Source of the DNA: Bacillota bacterium | Lineage (GTDB): Bacteria > Bacillota > UBA5301 > Bu52 | DNA: 64,000 bases | Assembly: GCA_014896355.1 (NCBI GenBank) | Contig: JADBKO010000006.1 | Location: forward strand, 1-64,000 | Direction: 5' to 3' | Shown: positions 27,325 to 35,439 of the stretch, in pieces | Numbering within the stretch: position 1 is the stretch's first letter | How the letters are laid out: the number at the start of each line of letters is the position of its first letter | Program-made: the position numbers and the translations under genes | The notes under the pieces: model-generated | Database searches by the model: none | What the model was told of the DNA's origin: nothing | The model's input: the letters and a program-made list of their open reading frames with translations, nothing else

Positions 27325-28626
27325 TCACGGCAGCCAAGGCAGCGGGTTTTCCGGCGCGCCGTTGCGCCGCACCTCGAAATGAACGTGCGGTCCGGTGGCC
27401 AAACCCGTGGCCCCTGCCCGGGCAATCACTTCCCCTTGCTGGACCTGTTCCCCTGCCTGGACCAGCAGAATGGAATTATGCCCGTACAGGGTGGAGATTC
27501 CGTTCCCGTGGTCGATGACGACCGTCTTCCCGTAGCCGTTGACCCAGCCGGCCATGACCACGTCTCCGGCGGCCACGGCCCGCACCGGGGTTCCGTAGGG
27601 GACCGCGATGTCGATCCCGGTGTGGAGGATGGCCCGGCCCAATATGGGATGGACGCGGTAGCCGTACGGTGAGGTGATGGGTCCCTGCACCGGCCAAATG
27701 AAAGGCTGCAGCCCGCCGGGCACAACCCGGCTCTTACGCTGCTGCAACATCCGCTGGATCTGCTCGGACGAGCGTTGCAGCGCAGCCAGATCCTCTTCTA
27801 TGGCGGCCCGTTCCGAGCGGACGCTGGCCAGAGCAGACCGCTGCGAGGCAATCTGGCGGTTCAGATCTGCGATGGCCTGGTTGGTCTGATCCTGCAGCTG
27901 CGCCAGCCTCTGGCGCTGGGAATCCAGGGCCGCCTGGCGGGCTTCCAGATCCTGCCGGGCCTGGGCCACCTGCTGCTGAGCCTGAGCCAACTGGCGTAGC
28001 AAAGACAGATCGTAACGCAGAATGTAACCCAGGTATTCCGCCCGGACCATCAGGTCATCGAGGCTGCGGGCATTGAACAGAAGCTGGAAATAGCTCACGC
28101 CGCTCAGCTGGTAGATGCTGCGCAACCGGGTGCCCATGACGTCCTGCCGCTGGATCAGCTGCTGCTGCAGGCGCTCCTCGCGTGCGCGGGCCTCGGCAAT
28201 GGCCTGCTCCGTCTGGCGTATCTGCGTCTTGACCGCGAAAAGCTGCGATTCCAGCTGATCCAGGCGGGCCTGGGTCCGCTGATAGGCCTGCTGCGTGCCT
28301 TGCAGAGTCTGGGCGATACGGCTTTCCTCGCGCTTCTTGCCCATCACCCGCTCCTTGAGGGCGCGGATCTGCTGCGTGATCTCCTGCAGCTGCTGGTAGG
28401 GGTCCTTGGATGCAGCCAGCACCGTATTGGACGTCAGAGGGACCCCGTCCCGCACCAGGCTGAGCCGGAATGCGCCGCTGGCCAGAACAAACGCTGCAGC
28501 CAGTAGGACAACCACCGCCAGCGCCGCACCACGGGCGGGGAAGGAGGCGCGGCTCCGCGTGGCCCGGCATCCGGGGCCCGGTCTATGGCTGGACAGCCGT
28601 TGTCGGGGAGTCTGTTCAGGATTCAA
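27325..28626 (-). CDS. EnvC-like murein hydrolase activator with coiled coil and M23 domain
   Basis: A 433-residue protein with an N-terminal membrane segment, a long coiled coil (about residues 75-290, rich in Gln/Arg/Leu heptads) and a C-terminal LytM/M23 domain. HTGIDIAVPYGTPV and HVHFEV keep the HxxxD and HxH metal ligands, so it may be an active endopeptidase rather than a degenerate EnvC. It should act in the envelope under FtsEX control at division. It starts at TTG 28626 with GGAGGAG about 7 nt upstream, 12 nt after ftsX. Confidence 0.9.
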   Translation of the reverse strand: MNPEQTPRQRLSSHRPGPGCRATRSRASFPARGAALAVVVLLAAAFVLASGAFRLSLVRDGVPLTSNTVLAASKDPYQQLQEITQQIRALKERVMGKKREESRIAQTLQGTQQAYQRTQARLDQLESQLFAVKTQIRQTEQAIAEARAREERLQQQLIQRQDVMGTRLRSIYQLSGVSYFQLLFNARSLDDLMVRAEYLGYILRYDLSLLRQLAQAQQQVAQARQDLEARQAALDSQRQRLAQLQDQTNQAIADLNRQIASQRSALASVRSERAAIEEDLAALQRSSEQIQRMLQQRKSRVVPGGLQPFIWPVQGPITSPYGYRVHPILGRAILHTGIDIAVPYGTPVRAVAAGDVVMAGWVNGYGKTVVIDHGNGISTLYGHNSILLVQAGEQVQQGEVIARAGATGLATGPHVHFEVRRNGAPENPLPWLP

Positions 28627-28638
28627 CCGGTGCTCCTC

Positions 28639-29523
28639 CTACGTCCGCAAGTACCGGCGGATCGCCACAAGCCCTGCCAGGACGCCGATGAACGCCCCGG
28701 CCGCCACCAGCGCCAACAGGGCGTTCCCCAGCATGGGACCGTTTCCCAGCAATGGCAGCACCGGCAGGGCCTTTTCCAGGCGGGTGGCCAGGGCCAGATA
28801 GGCCTGCCGTAGAGCCACAGCCGATAAGGCGGCTGCCGCCAGGGAGACGGCGAAACTCTCGAACACGAAAGGAAGGCGGATGTAGCCGCTGCTGGCGCCC
28901 ACCAATTGCATGATCTCGATCTCGCGGCGCCGCGCCAGGATCGTCAGCCGCACGGTGTTCACGATCAGAAAGAGAACCCCCACCGCCACCATGGCCAAAA
29001 CGGCCAGCGCCCCTACGCTCAGGGTCCGGGCCAGCTGCAGCAGCCGATCCAGCCAAGCTTTACCGTAGTCCACCTTGTCCACGCCGGCCAGACCTTCGAT
29101 GCGGTGTGCCAGCTTCTCCAGCTGCTCCGGGCGCTCCGCCCGCACCCGCAGAGCGTCCGGCAGGGGATTGCGGGGCAGCCCCGCAGCCAGGGCATCCCCC
29201 ACCCCGGTCAGGTTGGACATCATGGCCAGGGCTTGCTCCTTCGTCACCAGCTGCACGCTTTTGACTCCAGGCAACCCGCGCACCACGGCGGCCAGCTCCA
29301 GGGCCTGCTGGCGCGTGGCATCCGGCTGCAGATACACCCGGGCTTCCAGCTGGCCCAGGAAAACCTGGCTGGCATAAGAAAGGTTCATTACAAATAAGAC
29401 AGAAGCCCCTAGCATAAAAAATGTAATAAACGCGCTGGTGAACGTGATGAAGGTGGCGGTCCAATTCCGCGCCAGATTCACCAGACCTTGGCCACACAAG
29501 CGCCCGATGGTGCTAATCCGCAT
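28639..29523 (-). CDS. ftsX: Cell division permease FtsX
   Basis: A 294-residue FtsX with one N-terminal transmembrane helix (after RNWTATFITFTSAFITFF), an extracytoplasmic domain (VYLQPDATRQQALELAAVVR) and three C-terminal helices; AIVNTVRLTILARRREIEIM-like sequence (VNTVRLTILARRREIEIMQL) is the cytoplasmic signature. The ATG at 29523 overlaps the ftsE stop by 11 nt. It couples FtsE ATP hydrolysis to the coiled-coil M23 protein encoded next. Confidence 0.93.
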   Translation of the reverse strand: MRISTIGRLCGQGLVNLARNWTATFITFTSAFITFFMLGASVLFVMNLSYASQVFLGQLEARVYLQPDATRQQALELAAVVRGLPGVKSVQLVTKEQALAMMSNLTGVGDALAAGLPRNPLPDALRVRAERPEQLEKLAHRIEGLAGVDKVDYGKAWLDRLLQLARTLSVGALAVLAMVAVGVLFLIVNTVRLTILARRREIEIMQLVGASSGYIRLPFVFESFAVSLAAAALSAVALRQAYLALATRLEKALPVLPLLGNGPMLGNALLALVAAGAFIGVLAGLVAIRRYLRT

Positions 29524-30199
29524 AGCTGTAGACGCCCCGCTGCTCGTCGCGCATAATACGGCCATCTTCCAGAGCCACCACCCGTTTCTTCATGCGGTTC
29601 ACGATCTCCCGATTGTGGGTCGCCATGAGAATCGTGGTCCCGCGGCGGTTGATTTCCAGAAGGAGATCCATGATCTCCCAGGAGGTGTCCGGATCCAGGT
29701 TCCCGGTAGGTTCGTCCGCCAGCAACACCAGCGGGCTACCCACCACGGCCCGGGCCAAAGAAACCCGCTGCTGCTGCCCGCCGGACAGCTCGTGCGGGAA
29801 CGCGTGGGCCCTGTCCGAGAGACCCACCAGCTCCAGGACCGAAGACACCCGGCGGTGGATTTCCCTGCGCGTCATATCCAGCACTTCCAAGGCAAAGGCC
29901 ACGTTCTCAAAGACCGTCCGGTCCGGCAAAAGCTTGAAATCCTGAAAAATGTATCCCACGCCGCGGCGTAGGGCAGGGAGATCCCTGGGCCGGAGGCGGG
30001 CGACGTTGTGGCCGTTCACATTCACCTGGCCCACCGTGGGCGTCTCACGGCGAACGATGAGGTTCAGAAGCGTCGATTTGCCGGCCCCACTGGGTCCCAC
30101 CAAAAAGACGAAATCGCCCTTCTCCACATAGAAACTGACGTCCTTCAGTGCCTTCACTCCATTGGCGTAGATCTTGGTGACATGAAGGAACTGAATCAT
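29513..30199 (-). CDS. ftsE: Cell division ATP-binding protein FtsE
   Basis: A 228-residue ABC ATPase of normal FtsE length. Walker A GPSGAGKSTLLN, Q-loop YIFQDFKLL, signature LSGGQQQRVSLARA and Walker B VLLADEPTGNLDP are intact. The start is ATG 30199 with GGGAGGT about 8 nt upstream; the longer frame to 30388 runs back through the promoter. It is the first gene of ftsE-ftsX-envC-ctpA-yibQ. Confidence 0.95.
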   Translation of the reverse strand: MIQFLHVTKIYANGVKALKDVSFYVEKGDFVFLVGPSGAGKSTLLNLIVRRETPTVGQVNVNGHNVARLRPRDLPALRRGVGYIFQDFKLLPDRTVFENVAFALEVLDMTRREIHRRVSSVLELVGLSDRAHAFPHELSGGQQQRVSLARAVVGSPLVLLADEPTGNLDPDTSWEIMDLLLEINRRGTTILMATHNREIVNRMKKRVVALEDGRIMRDEQRGVYSYAD

Positions 30200-30266
30200 C
30201 CCGCTGACCTCCCTGAAACCTGGCTTGGCAAGGCAATATTTCCCTGTGCCATAGTGGCTCGTCCAC

Positions 30267-30296
30267 ATTATAGACCGGCCTTGCACGGCCCCGCAA
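30267..30296 (-). promoter_or_regulatory. Sigma-A promoter of the ftsEX operon
   Basis: Minus-strand TTGCGG at 30296-30291 and perfect TATAAT at 30272-30267, spaced by 18 bp. The start of transcription would be about 60 nt before ftsE. Confidence 0.65.
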
Positions 30297-30408
30297 CCCG
30301 CCGGGCTCCTGTCCTCTGCTTTTGGCGCTGCCGGTTTCTGCCAGACCCTCCAGACGCGGTTGCGGCACGCGCAAACTGCGGGCGCCAACCCGCACGGGCC
30401 GCGGATGT

Positions 30409-30445
30409 CAGCCTGCGCAGGCCGCTGCCCGGTCTGCGCAGGCTG
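30409..30445 (-). terminator. 12-bp hairpin after the transketolase genes
   Basis: CAGCCTGCGCAG and CTGCGCAGGCTG form a perfect 12-bp stem with a 13-nt loop, 26 nt past the transketolase C-subunit stop. It has no U-run but is the only strong structure between this gene and the ftsE promoter. Confidence 0.5.
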
Positions 30446-30470
30446 CAGGGCCCGGCGCCCGGCGCGTCCC

Positions 30471-31493
30471 TCAGCGGCCTTTGCGGGCCACGACCTGGCG
30501 GGCGGCGGCTTCCACGTCGGCGGCGGTCAAACCGTATTCTTCCAGCAATTCCAAGGGCTTGCCGGATTGGCCGAAACGGTCCTGCACGCCCACCAGGGCC
30601 ATGGGCACCGGCCTGCGCTGCACGACCACCTCGGCCACGGCGCTGCCCAGGCCGCCCAAGACGTTATGCTCTTCCGCGGTCACCAAGGCGCCGCATTCCC
30701 GGGCGGCGGCCTCGATCTCCTCTGCATCGATGGGCTTCACGGTGCTCATGTTGATGACCCGGGCCTCGATCCCGTCCCGGGCCAGGCGGTCAGCAGCCTC
30801 CAGCGCCGCCGCCACCATGACGCCGTTGGCGATGAGGGCCACATCCCGGCCTTCGCGCAACCGCACGGCCTTGCCGATCCGGAAGGGATACCCCTCGTCG
30901 AACAGCACGGGGACGTCCAGGCGCCCCAGGCGCAAATAGACGGGGCCCTCCCACGCCGCTGCCGCCTTCACAGCCAGCCGGGTTTCCGTGGCATCGGCGG
31001 GTACCACCACCGTCATGTTGGGAATCGACCGCATGAGCGCCACATCCTCAATGGCTTCATGCGAGCCCCCGTCCTCGCCCACGGTGATGCCGGCGTGGGT
31101 GGCGGCGATTTTTACATTCAACGCCGGATAACAGATGGTGTTCCGCACCTGATCGAACGCCCGGCCCGTGGCAAAGATGGCGAAACTGCTGGCGAACACC
31201 GTCTTGCCGCAGAAAGCCAGGCCGGCGGCGGTTCCCATCATATCCTGTTCGGCGATGCCCATGTCGAAGAAACGTTCCGGGAACTCTTTGGCAAAAGCCC
31301 CCGTGTGGGTGGACTTGGACAGGTCCGCGTCCAGAACCACCACTTGCGGATTCTCCCGGCCCAGCTCCAGCAGGGCCTTTCCGTATGCCACGCGGGTGGC
31401 CTCTTTCTGGCTGCGGTCCCGCCGCAAAAAGGCGGGGCCGCCCTCCGCCTGTCCGCGCCGATCCTGCGCCTCGTCGATCTGCTCCAGATTCAC
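30471..31493 (-). CDS. Transketolase, C-terminal (pyrimidine/transketolase-C) subunit
   Basis: A 340-residue half transketolase: the pyrimidine-binding domain (LDADLSKSTHTGAFAKEFPE and DMGIAEQDMMGTAAGLA, with the catalytic Glu) plus the C-terminal domain. It needs the neighbouring N-subunit to make the ThDP enzyme that moves two-carbon ketol units in the pentose phosphate pathway. It starts at GTG 31493, inside the stop region of the N-subunit (GTGA overlap) with AAGGAGG 10 nt before it. The longer frame to 31577 is out-of-frame N-subunit sequence. Confidence 0.94.
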   Translation of the reverse strand: MNLEQIDEAQDRRGQAEGGPAFLRRDRSQKEATRVAYGKALLELGRENPQVVVLDADLSKSTHTGAFAKEFPERFFDMGIAEQDMMGTAAGLAFCGKTVFASSFAIFATGRAFDQVRNTICYPALNVKIAATHAGITVGEDGGSHEAIEDVALMRSIPNMTVVVPADATETRLAVKAAAAWEGPVYLRLGRLDVPVLFDEGYPFRIGKAVRLREGRDVALIANGVMVAAALEAADRLARDGIEARVINMSTVKPIDAEEIEAAARECGALVTAEEHNVLGGLGSAVAEVVVQRRPVPMALVGVQDRFGQSGKPLELLEEYGLTAADVEAAARQVVARKGR

Positions 31494-32401
31494 GCTTGGG
31501 CAGCCTCCTTCCCACCGGCACCCAACTGCGCCAACGCCTCTTTGGCCTGATCCGGTTTGGGCGCCGTGCCGTGCCATTCGACCTGGTCTTCCATGAAGGG
31601 CACACCCTTGCCCTTGATGGTGTGGGCCACAATGAGGGTGGGCCGGCCCTTGGTGCGCTGGGCATCCTGCACAGCCGCATGGATGGCGTCCAGGTCATGC
31701 CCGTCGATCTCCAAGACGTGCCAGCCGAAGGCGGCAAAGCGCCTGCCCACGTGGGTGAGGGATTTGATATCCGTGACACGGCCGTCGATTTGCAGCTGGT
31801 TATAATCCACAAAGGCCGTCAAATTGTCCAGGTGCCGGTGCACGGAGGTCATGGCTGCTTCCCAGACCATGCCTTCCTGGATCTCTCCGTCCCCCATGAG
31901 GACGTAAACCCGGTAGTCCCTGCCATCCAGCTTACCTGCCAGCGCCATGCCATTGCCGATGGAGAGGCCCTGGCCCAGGGAGCCGGTGGACGCCTCCACG
32001 CCGGGAAGCTTGCGCATGTCCGGATGCCCCTGCAGGGGGGAATGCAGCCTGCGCAGAGTTTGCAACTGTTCGCGGGGAAAGTAGCCGGCCTCGGCCAGCG
32101 CCGCGTACAGGACAGGCGCCGCGTGCCCTTTGGAAAGCACGAACCGGTCCCGGTCCGGCCAGTGCGGGTCCTGGGGCCGGTGCCGCAGGATGGAAAAATA
32201 CAGGCAGGTCACGATGTCTGCCGCGGACAACGACCCCCCCGGATGGCCGGACTGGGCCGCCGCCGTCATTTCAATGATGTCCCGCCGCAGAGTCAGGGCG
32301 ATGCCCTGCAGCCGGTTGCGCTCCTCCGCGCTCAACACCGGCTGCGCCGGGCGAAACGCATATTCCGGATCCAGCAATTGGGTGCTCAACTGAGTGCTCA
32401 A
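31490..32401 (-). CDS. Transketolase, N-terminal (ThDP-binding) subunit
   Basis: A 303-residue half transketolase carrying the diphosphate-binding domain. SGHPGGSLSAADIV, HAAPVLYAAL and GDGEIQEGMVWEA (the GDG...N ThDP motif, ending in a later YNQLQIDG) are present. It starts at TTG 32401; a second in-frame TTG lies four codons on, and the repeated segment LSTQLSTQLL leaves the exact start open. Split transketolases are common in Bacillota and archaea. It follows yitT by 61 nt. Confidence 0.94.
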   Translation of the reverse strand: MSTQLSTQLLDPEYAFRPAQPVLSAEERNRLQGIALTLRRDIIEMTAAAQSGHPGGSLSAADIVTCLYFSILRHRPQDPHWPDRDRFVLSKGHAAPVLYAALAEAGYFPREQLQTLRRLHSPLQGHPDMRKLPGVEASTGSLGQGLSIGNGMALAGKLDGRDYRVYVLMGDGEIQEGMVWEAAMTSVHRHLDNLTAFVDYNQLQIDGRVTDIKSLTHVGRRFAAFGWHVLEIDGHDLDAIHAAVQDAQRTKGRPTLIVAHTIKGKGVPFMEDQVEWHGTAPKPDQAKEALAQLGAGGKEAAQA

Positions 32402-32462
32402 CGGGATTCCTTGGCTCCTTTCCCGGGTCCTTCTCTATCTTTATCTTTCTACCCCGACGGAG

Positions 32463-33362
32463 CTATTTGACACCTGTTCTCCGCATTCCTCTGAATCCTT
32501 CCCCCAAGACCTCGTGGGTATCGCTGATCACCATGAAGGCATCGGGATCCAGCTCGCTGACGATTCTCTTCAGCTCCGCGATCTCCGCCCGGGCCACGAT
32601 AATAAAGAGAACCGGCCGTTCCTGCTGGGTGTACATCCCGACGCCATGAAAGGCCGTGACTCCTCGTTCCAACTGAGTCATGACCGCCTGGGCGATGGCC
32701 TCCGCGCGGTCAGTGATCACATAAGCGGCCTTGGCATAAGGCAGGCCCTCCTGGACCACGTCCACCGCCCGGGAGCTGATGAACAGCGAAAGCAGCGCCC
32801 ACAGAGCCAACTCCGGGCTGAACACCACCCCGGACAGGGTGATGATGCCGAAATCCACGATGAGCAGGGACCAGCCCACGCTGCTTTTTCGGTAATAAGT
32901 CCACAGCAGGGCAGCCAAATCCGTTCCACCCGTGGAGCCGCCCCACTTAAACGTGATCCCCAGGCCGATGCCGGAGAGGACGCCGCCGTAAAGAGCGGCC
33001 AATAAAGGATCGTGGGTCAGAGCCCGGGTATACGGCGCCAGCAGATCGGTGAAAAGCGACAGCGCGACCGTGCCGATAATGCTTTTTATGCCGAATTCGT
33101 GCCCCAGCACGCGCACAGCCGCCAGAAAAAGCGGCACATTCAGCGCCAGCATGACCAGGCCCACGGGAAGGCCCCAAAGATAGTAGGTGATGGTGGCCAA
33201 GCCACTGATGCCCCCGGCAGCGATGCGATTGGGCACCGTAAACCAATCCAGGGACAGCGCCGTGATCAGGGCGCCTACCACCACGGCGCCGTAGCCTTCC
33301 AGCACATACAGAACCCGGCGCACCCTGCTGCTGGAAAAAATGCGGAAACGCAGCGGCCTCAC
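32463..33362 (-). CDS. YitT-family membrane protein with DUF2179 domain
   Basis: A 299-residue protein with five or six hydrophobic segments and motifs typical of YitT (NRIAAGGISGLATI and GGSTGGTDLAALL), followed by the soluble C-terminal DUF2179 domain (ERGVTAFHGVGMYTQQER and DPDAFMVISDTHEVLGEGF). Function of the family is not established. The GTG at 33362 directly follows GGAGG, so translation may really begin a few codons later. It lies 30 nt after the csaB-tagA fusion. Confidence 0.9.
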   Translation of the reverse strand: MRPLRFRIFSSSRVRRVLYVLEGYGAVVVGALITALSLDWFTVPNRIAAGGISGLATITYYLWGLPVGLVMLALNVPLFLAAVRVLGHEFGIKSIIGTVALSLFTDLLAPYTRALTHDPLLAALYGGVLSGIGLGITFKWGGSTGGTDLAALLWTYYRKSSVGWSLLIVDFGIITLSGVVFSPELALWALLSLFISSRAVDVVQEGLPYAKAAYVITDRAEAIAQAVMTQLERGVTAFHGVGMYTQQERPVLFIIVARAEIAELKRIVSELDPDAFMVISDTHEVLGEGFRGMRRTGVK

Positions 33363-33392
33363 CCTCCAAATTCGTCTTGCAAGAAAAGATTC

Positions 33393-35429
33393 TTAGCCCC
33401 GCCGGCGGCGTTTTTCCCGCCACACGGTCCAGACGAAGCGGGGCAAAGCCAACCCCCGGCGCCAGCGGCGCGGGTCCCGCGCCAACCGGTAGAGCCACTC
33501 CAAATGCCAGCGTCGGAAAAGCTCCGGAGCCCGGGGAACCTTCCCGGCCAGCACATCCAGGGATCCCCCGACGCCGATCCCCACGGGCACCCGCAGCTCC
33601 CCCAAATGTGCATCGAGCCAAAGCTCCTGCCGGGGCGCTCCCAGGGCCGCCACCAAAATGTCGGGACGGGCCTCGCGAATGGATGCCAGCAGCGCCGGCT
33701 CGTCCCGGGAGCTGAAATATCCGTGATGGTGGCCACAGACCTGCAGCCCGGGATAACGCGCCGCCAGATGCAGCGCCGCACCTTCCGCCACTCCCGGCTC
33801 GGAGCCCAGGAAGTAAAACCTCCAGCCGGCGCCGGCCCCTGCGGCACACAGGGCGGTCAGCAGATCGATGCCTGCCACCCGCTCCGGTACTCCGCTGGCC
33901 AGCTGGCGGGCGGCCCAGACCAAACCGACCCCGTCGGCGGTGACCAGAGCGGCCTTGCGGATGGCCCGCGCCACCTCAGGCCGGCGGTGGGCCTGCAGGA
34001 CGATCTCCGGGTTGGCCGTCACGATCAGGTGGGGCTCGACGGGGCCGGCACCTGGCCGCCGGGCTTCCCGGATCCAGGCTGCCACCCGGTTCACGGCCTC
34101 GTCCTGCGTGACGCGGTCCACGGGGATGCCCAGGACTTCCACGCGATCCTCGGCAGCCGGAGGGGCTTCGCCCGGCAGCGGGCCCGCCGCGCTCCGGCGT
34201 ACTGTGGTCTTTTGCCGGGCCTGGGCCAGATGCAAGACCCGCTCCGCCAGATCCGCCGCCGCCTGCTGCCAATCTGGCGCCTGCTCCCGCAAGTGTTGGG
34301 ATAGGCTGGCACGTCCGTTCCAGGCTTGCTGCAACGCTTGCCGAAGGCCGTCTGCCTGGAGCTCCGCCACCGGTCCAGCACTGGGCAGGCCCACTTGACG
34401 CGCGAAACTCCGCACCTTGGGGTCATACTCGATGGCCAGGGCCGGCACCGCCGCCCTGGCTGCCAGGATGAGGCTGTGCAGCCGCATCCCCAGCAGCAGA
34501 TCCAGGTTCGCCACGGCGGCGGCGGCTTCCCGGAGACGTAGGGGACCCTCCTTCTCCAGCCAGCGGGCATCAATCTGGCTTTTCGGCAGACCCTCTGCCA
34601 CCAGCGCAGATCGGAGTTCCCGCGCCAAAGGAGCGTCCACTGGGGCATGGAATGGCAGCAGGACCACCTGCCATCCGCCTTCCCGGGCCAGCGGTGCCAC
34701 CGCTTCCGAGACTGCGCTGACCAGGTTGCCGGCCTCCGCCCAAGGCCGCAAAGCCAGCCCTATCCGGGCCGGTCCTGCCCCGGCCCGCTCTCCGGTCCGG
34801 CCCGCATTCCCACCCCCGGCGGCGGAATACCCTTGCCCGGGGCCCGGTGCAGCGGCGGCCGCGTCCGCAGTGGGCAGCCTCCGCTCCTCCTGCCAGGCCA
34901 GAACCGGATCCACCGCCAACTCCACCTGGGCCAGGGCCCTGCCGCTCAGTTCCGCCAAAAGGCGGGCGGACTCCGCATCCCGGGCGCTGAGCAACGCGGC
35001 CCTGCCGGCAGCTATGGCCGTCAGCCGGCGCGATATACGCCGCTGCAACGGGCCCACGCCTTGGGCGTAAAACACCACGGGGCATCCGGCCCAGGCGGCC
35101 AGCAAGGCCAACGCCGCATAGTAGGCCACGCTGCGGACGCTGGTGGCATCCTGAAAAAGGCTCCCGCCTCCCAAAAGGAAGGCATCGGCCCGGCGGATCT
35201 CTTTCCGGAAGGCCCTCCAGTCCATGCGGCCAATAGATTCAATGCCCAGATTGCGGGAAGTCTCGCCGGGCTGCCCGGACAAAGCCACCAGGGAGAGACC
35301 TTCGTCGCCTGCAGGCGCGAGGCCGCCGCCGCTGGACGCAGCCGCCTGCAGCTGCTGGACCATGGCCTCCAGGATGGCGTCATCTCCCAGGTTTCCCATG
35401 CCGAAATATCCGGCCAGCAACAGACGCAT
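33393..35429 (-). CDS. CsaB-TagA fusion: polysaccharide pyruvyl transferase plus WecG/TagA glycosyltransferase
   Basis: A 678-residue two-domain protein. Residues 1 to about 370 are a CsaB-type pyruvyl transferase (LLLAGYFGMGNLGDDAILEA, RADAFLLGGGSLFQD, and a C-terminal GMRLHSLILAARAAVPALAI motif). It transfers ketal pyruvate to cell-wall polysaccharide, the ligand that SLH domains bind. A linker of about 60 residues is followed by a WecG/TagA/CpsF domain (TADGVGLVWAARQL, GAPRQELWLDAHL, GVGGSLDVLAGKVPRAPE), which adds N-acetylmannosamine to a lipid-linked GlcNAc. Joining both steps in one chain suggests coordinated synthesis of secondary cell-wall polymer. It starts 10 nt after the DUF5693 stop. 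Confidence 0.9.
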   Translation of the reverse strand: MRLLLAGYFGMGNLGDDAILEAMVQQLQAAASSGGGLAPAGDEGLSLVALSGQPGETSRNLGIESIGRMDWRAFRKEIRRADAFLLGGGSLFQDATSVRSVAYYAALALLAAWAGCPVVFYAQGVGPLQRRISRRLTAIAAGRAALLSARDAESARLLAELSGRALAQVELAVDPVLAWQEERRLPTADAAAAAPGPGQGYSAAGGGNAGRTGERAGAGPARIGLALRPWAEAGNLVSAVSEAVAPLAREGGWQVVLLPFHAPVDAPLARELRSALVAEGLPKSQIDARWLEKEGPLRLREAAAAVANLDLLLGMRLHSLILAARAAVPALAIEYDPKVRSFARQVGLPSAGPVAELQADGLRQALQQAWNGRASLSQHLREQAPDWQQAAADLAERVLHLAQARQKTTVRRSAAGPLPGEAPPAAEDRVEVLGIPVDRVTQDEAVNRVAAWIREARRPGAGPVEPHLIVTANPEIVLQAHRRPEVARAIRKAALVTADGVGLVWAARQLASGVPERVAGIDLLTALCAAGAGAGWRFYFLGSEPGVAEGAALHLAARYPGLQVCGHHHGYFSSRDEPALLASIREARPDILVAALGAPRQELWLDAHLGELRVPVGIGVGGSLDVLAGKVPRAPELFRRWHLEWLYRLARDPRRWRRGLALPRFVWTVWREKRRRRG

Positions 35430-35439
35430 CCTGCCCGCC

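Noticed and set aside
30200-30388. A 63-residue N-terminal extension of FtsE.
   Set aside because: It would cover the TATAAT promoter and lacks a ribosome site; ATG 30199 has an ideal one and gives the normal FtsE length.
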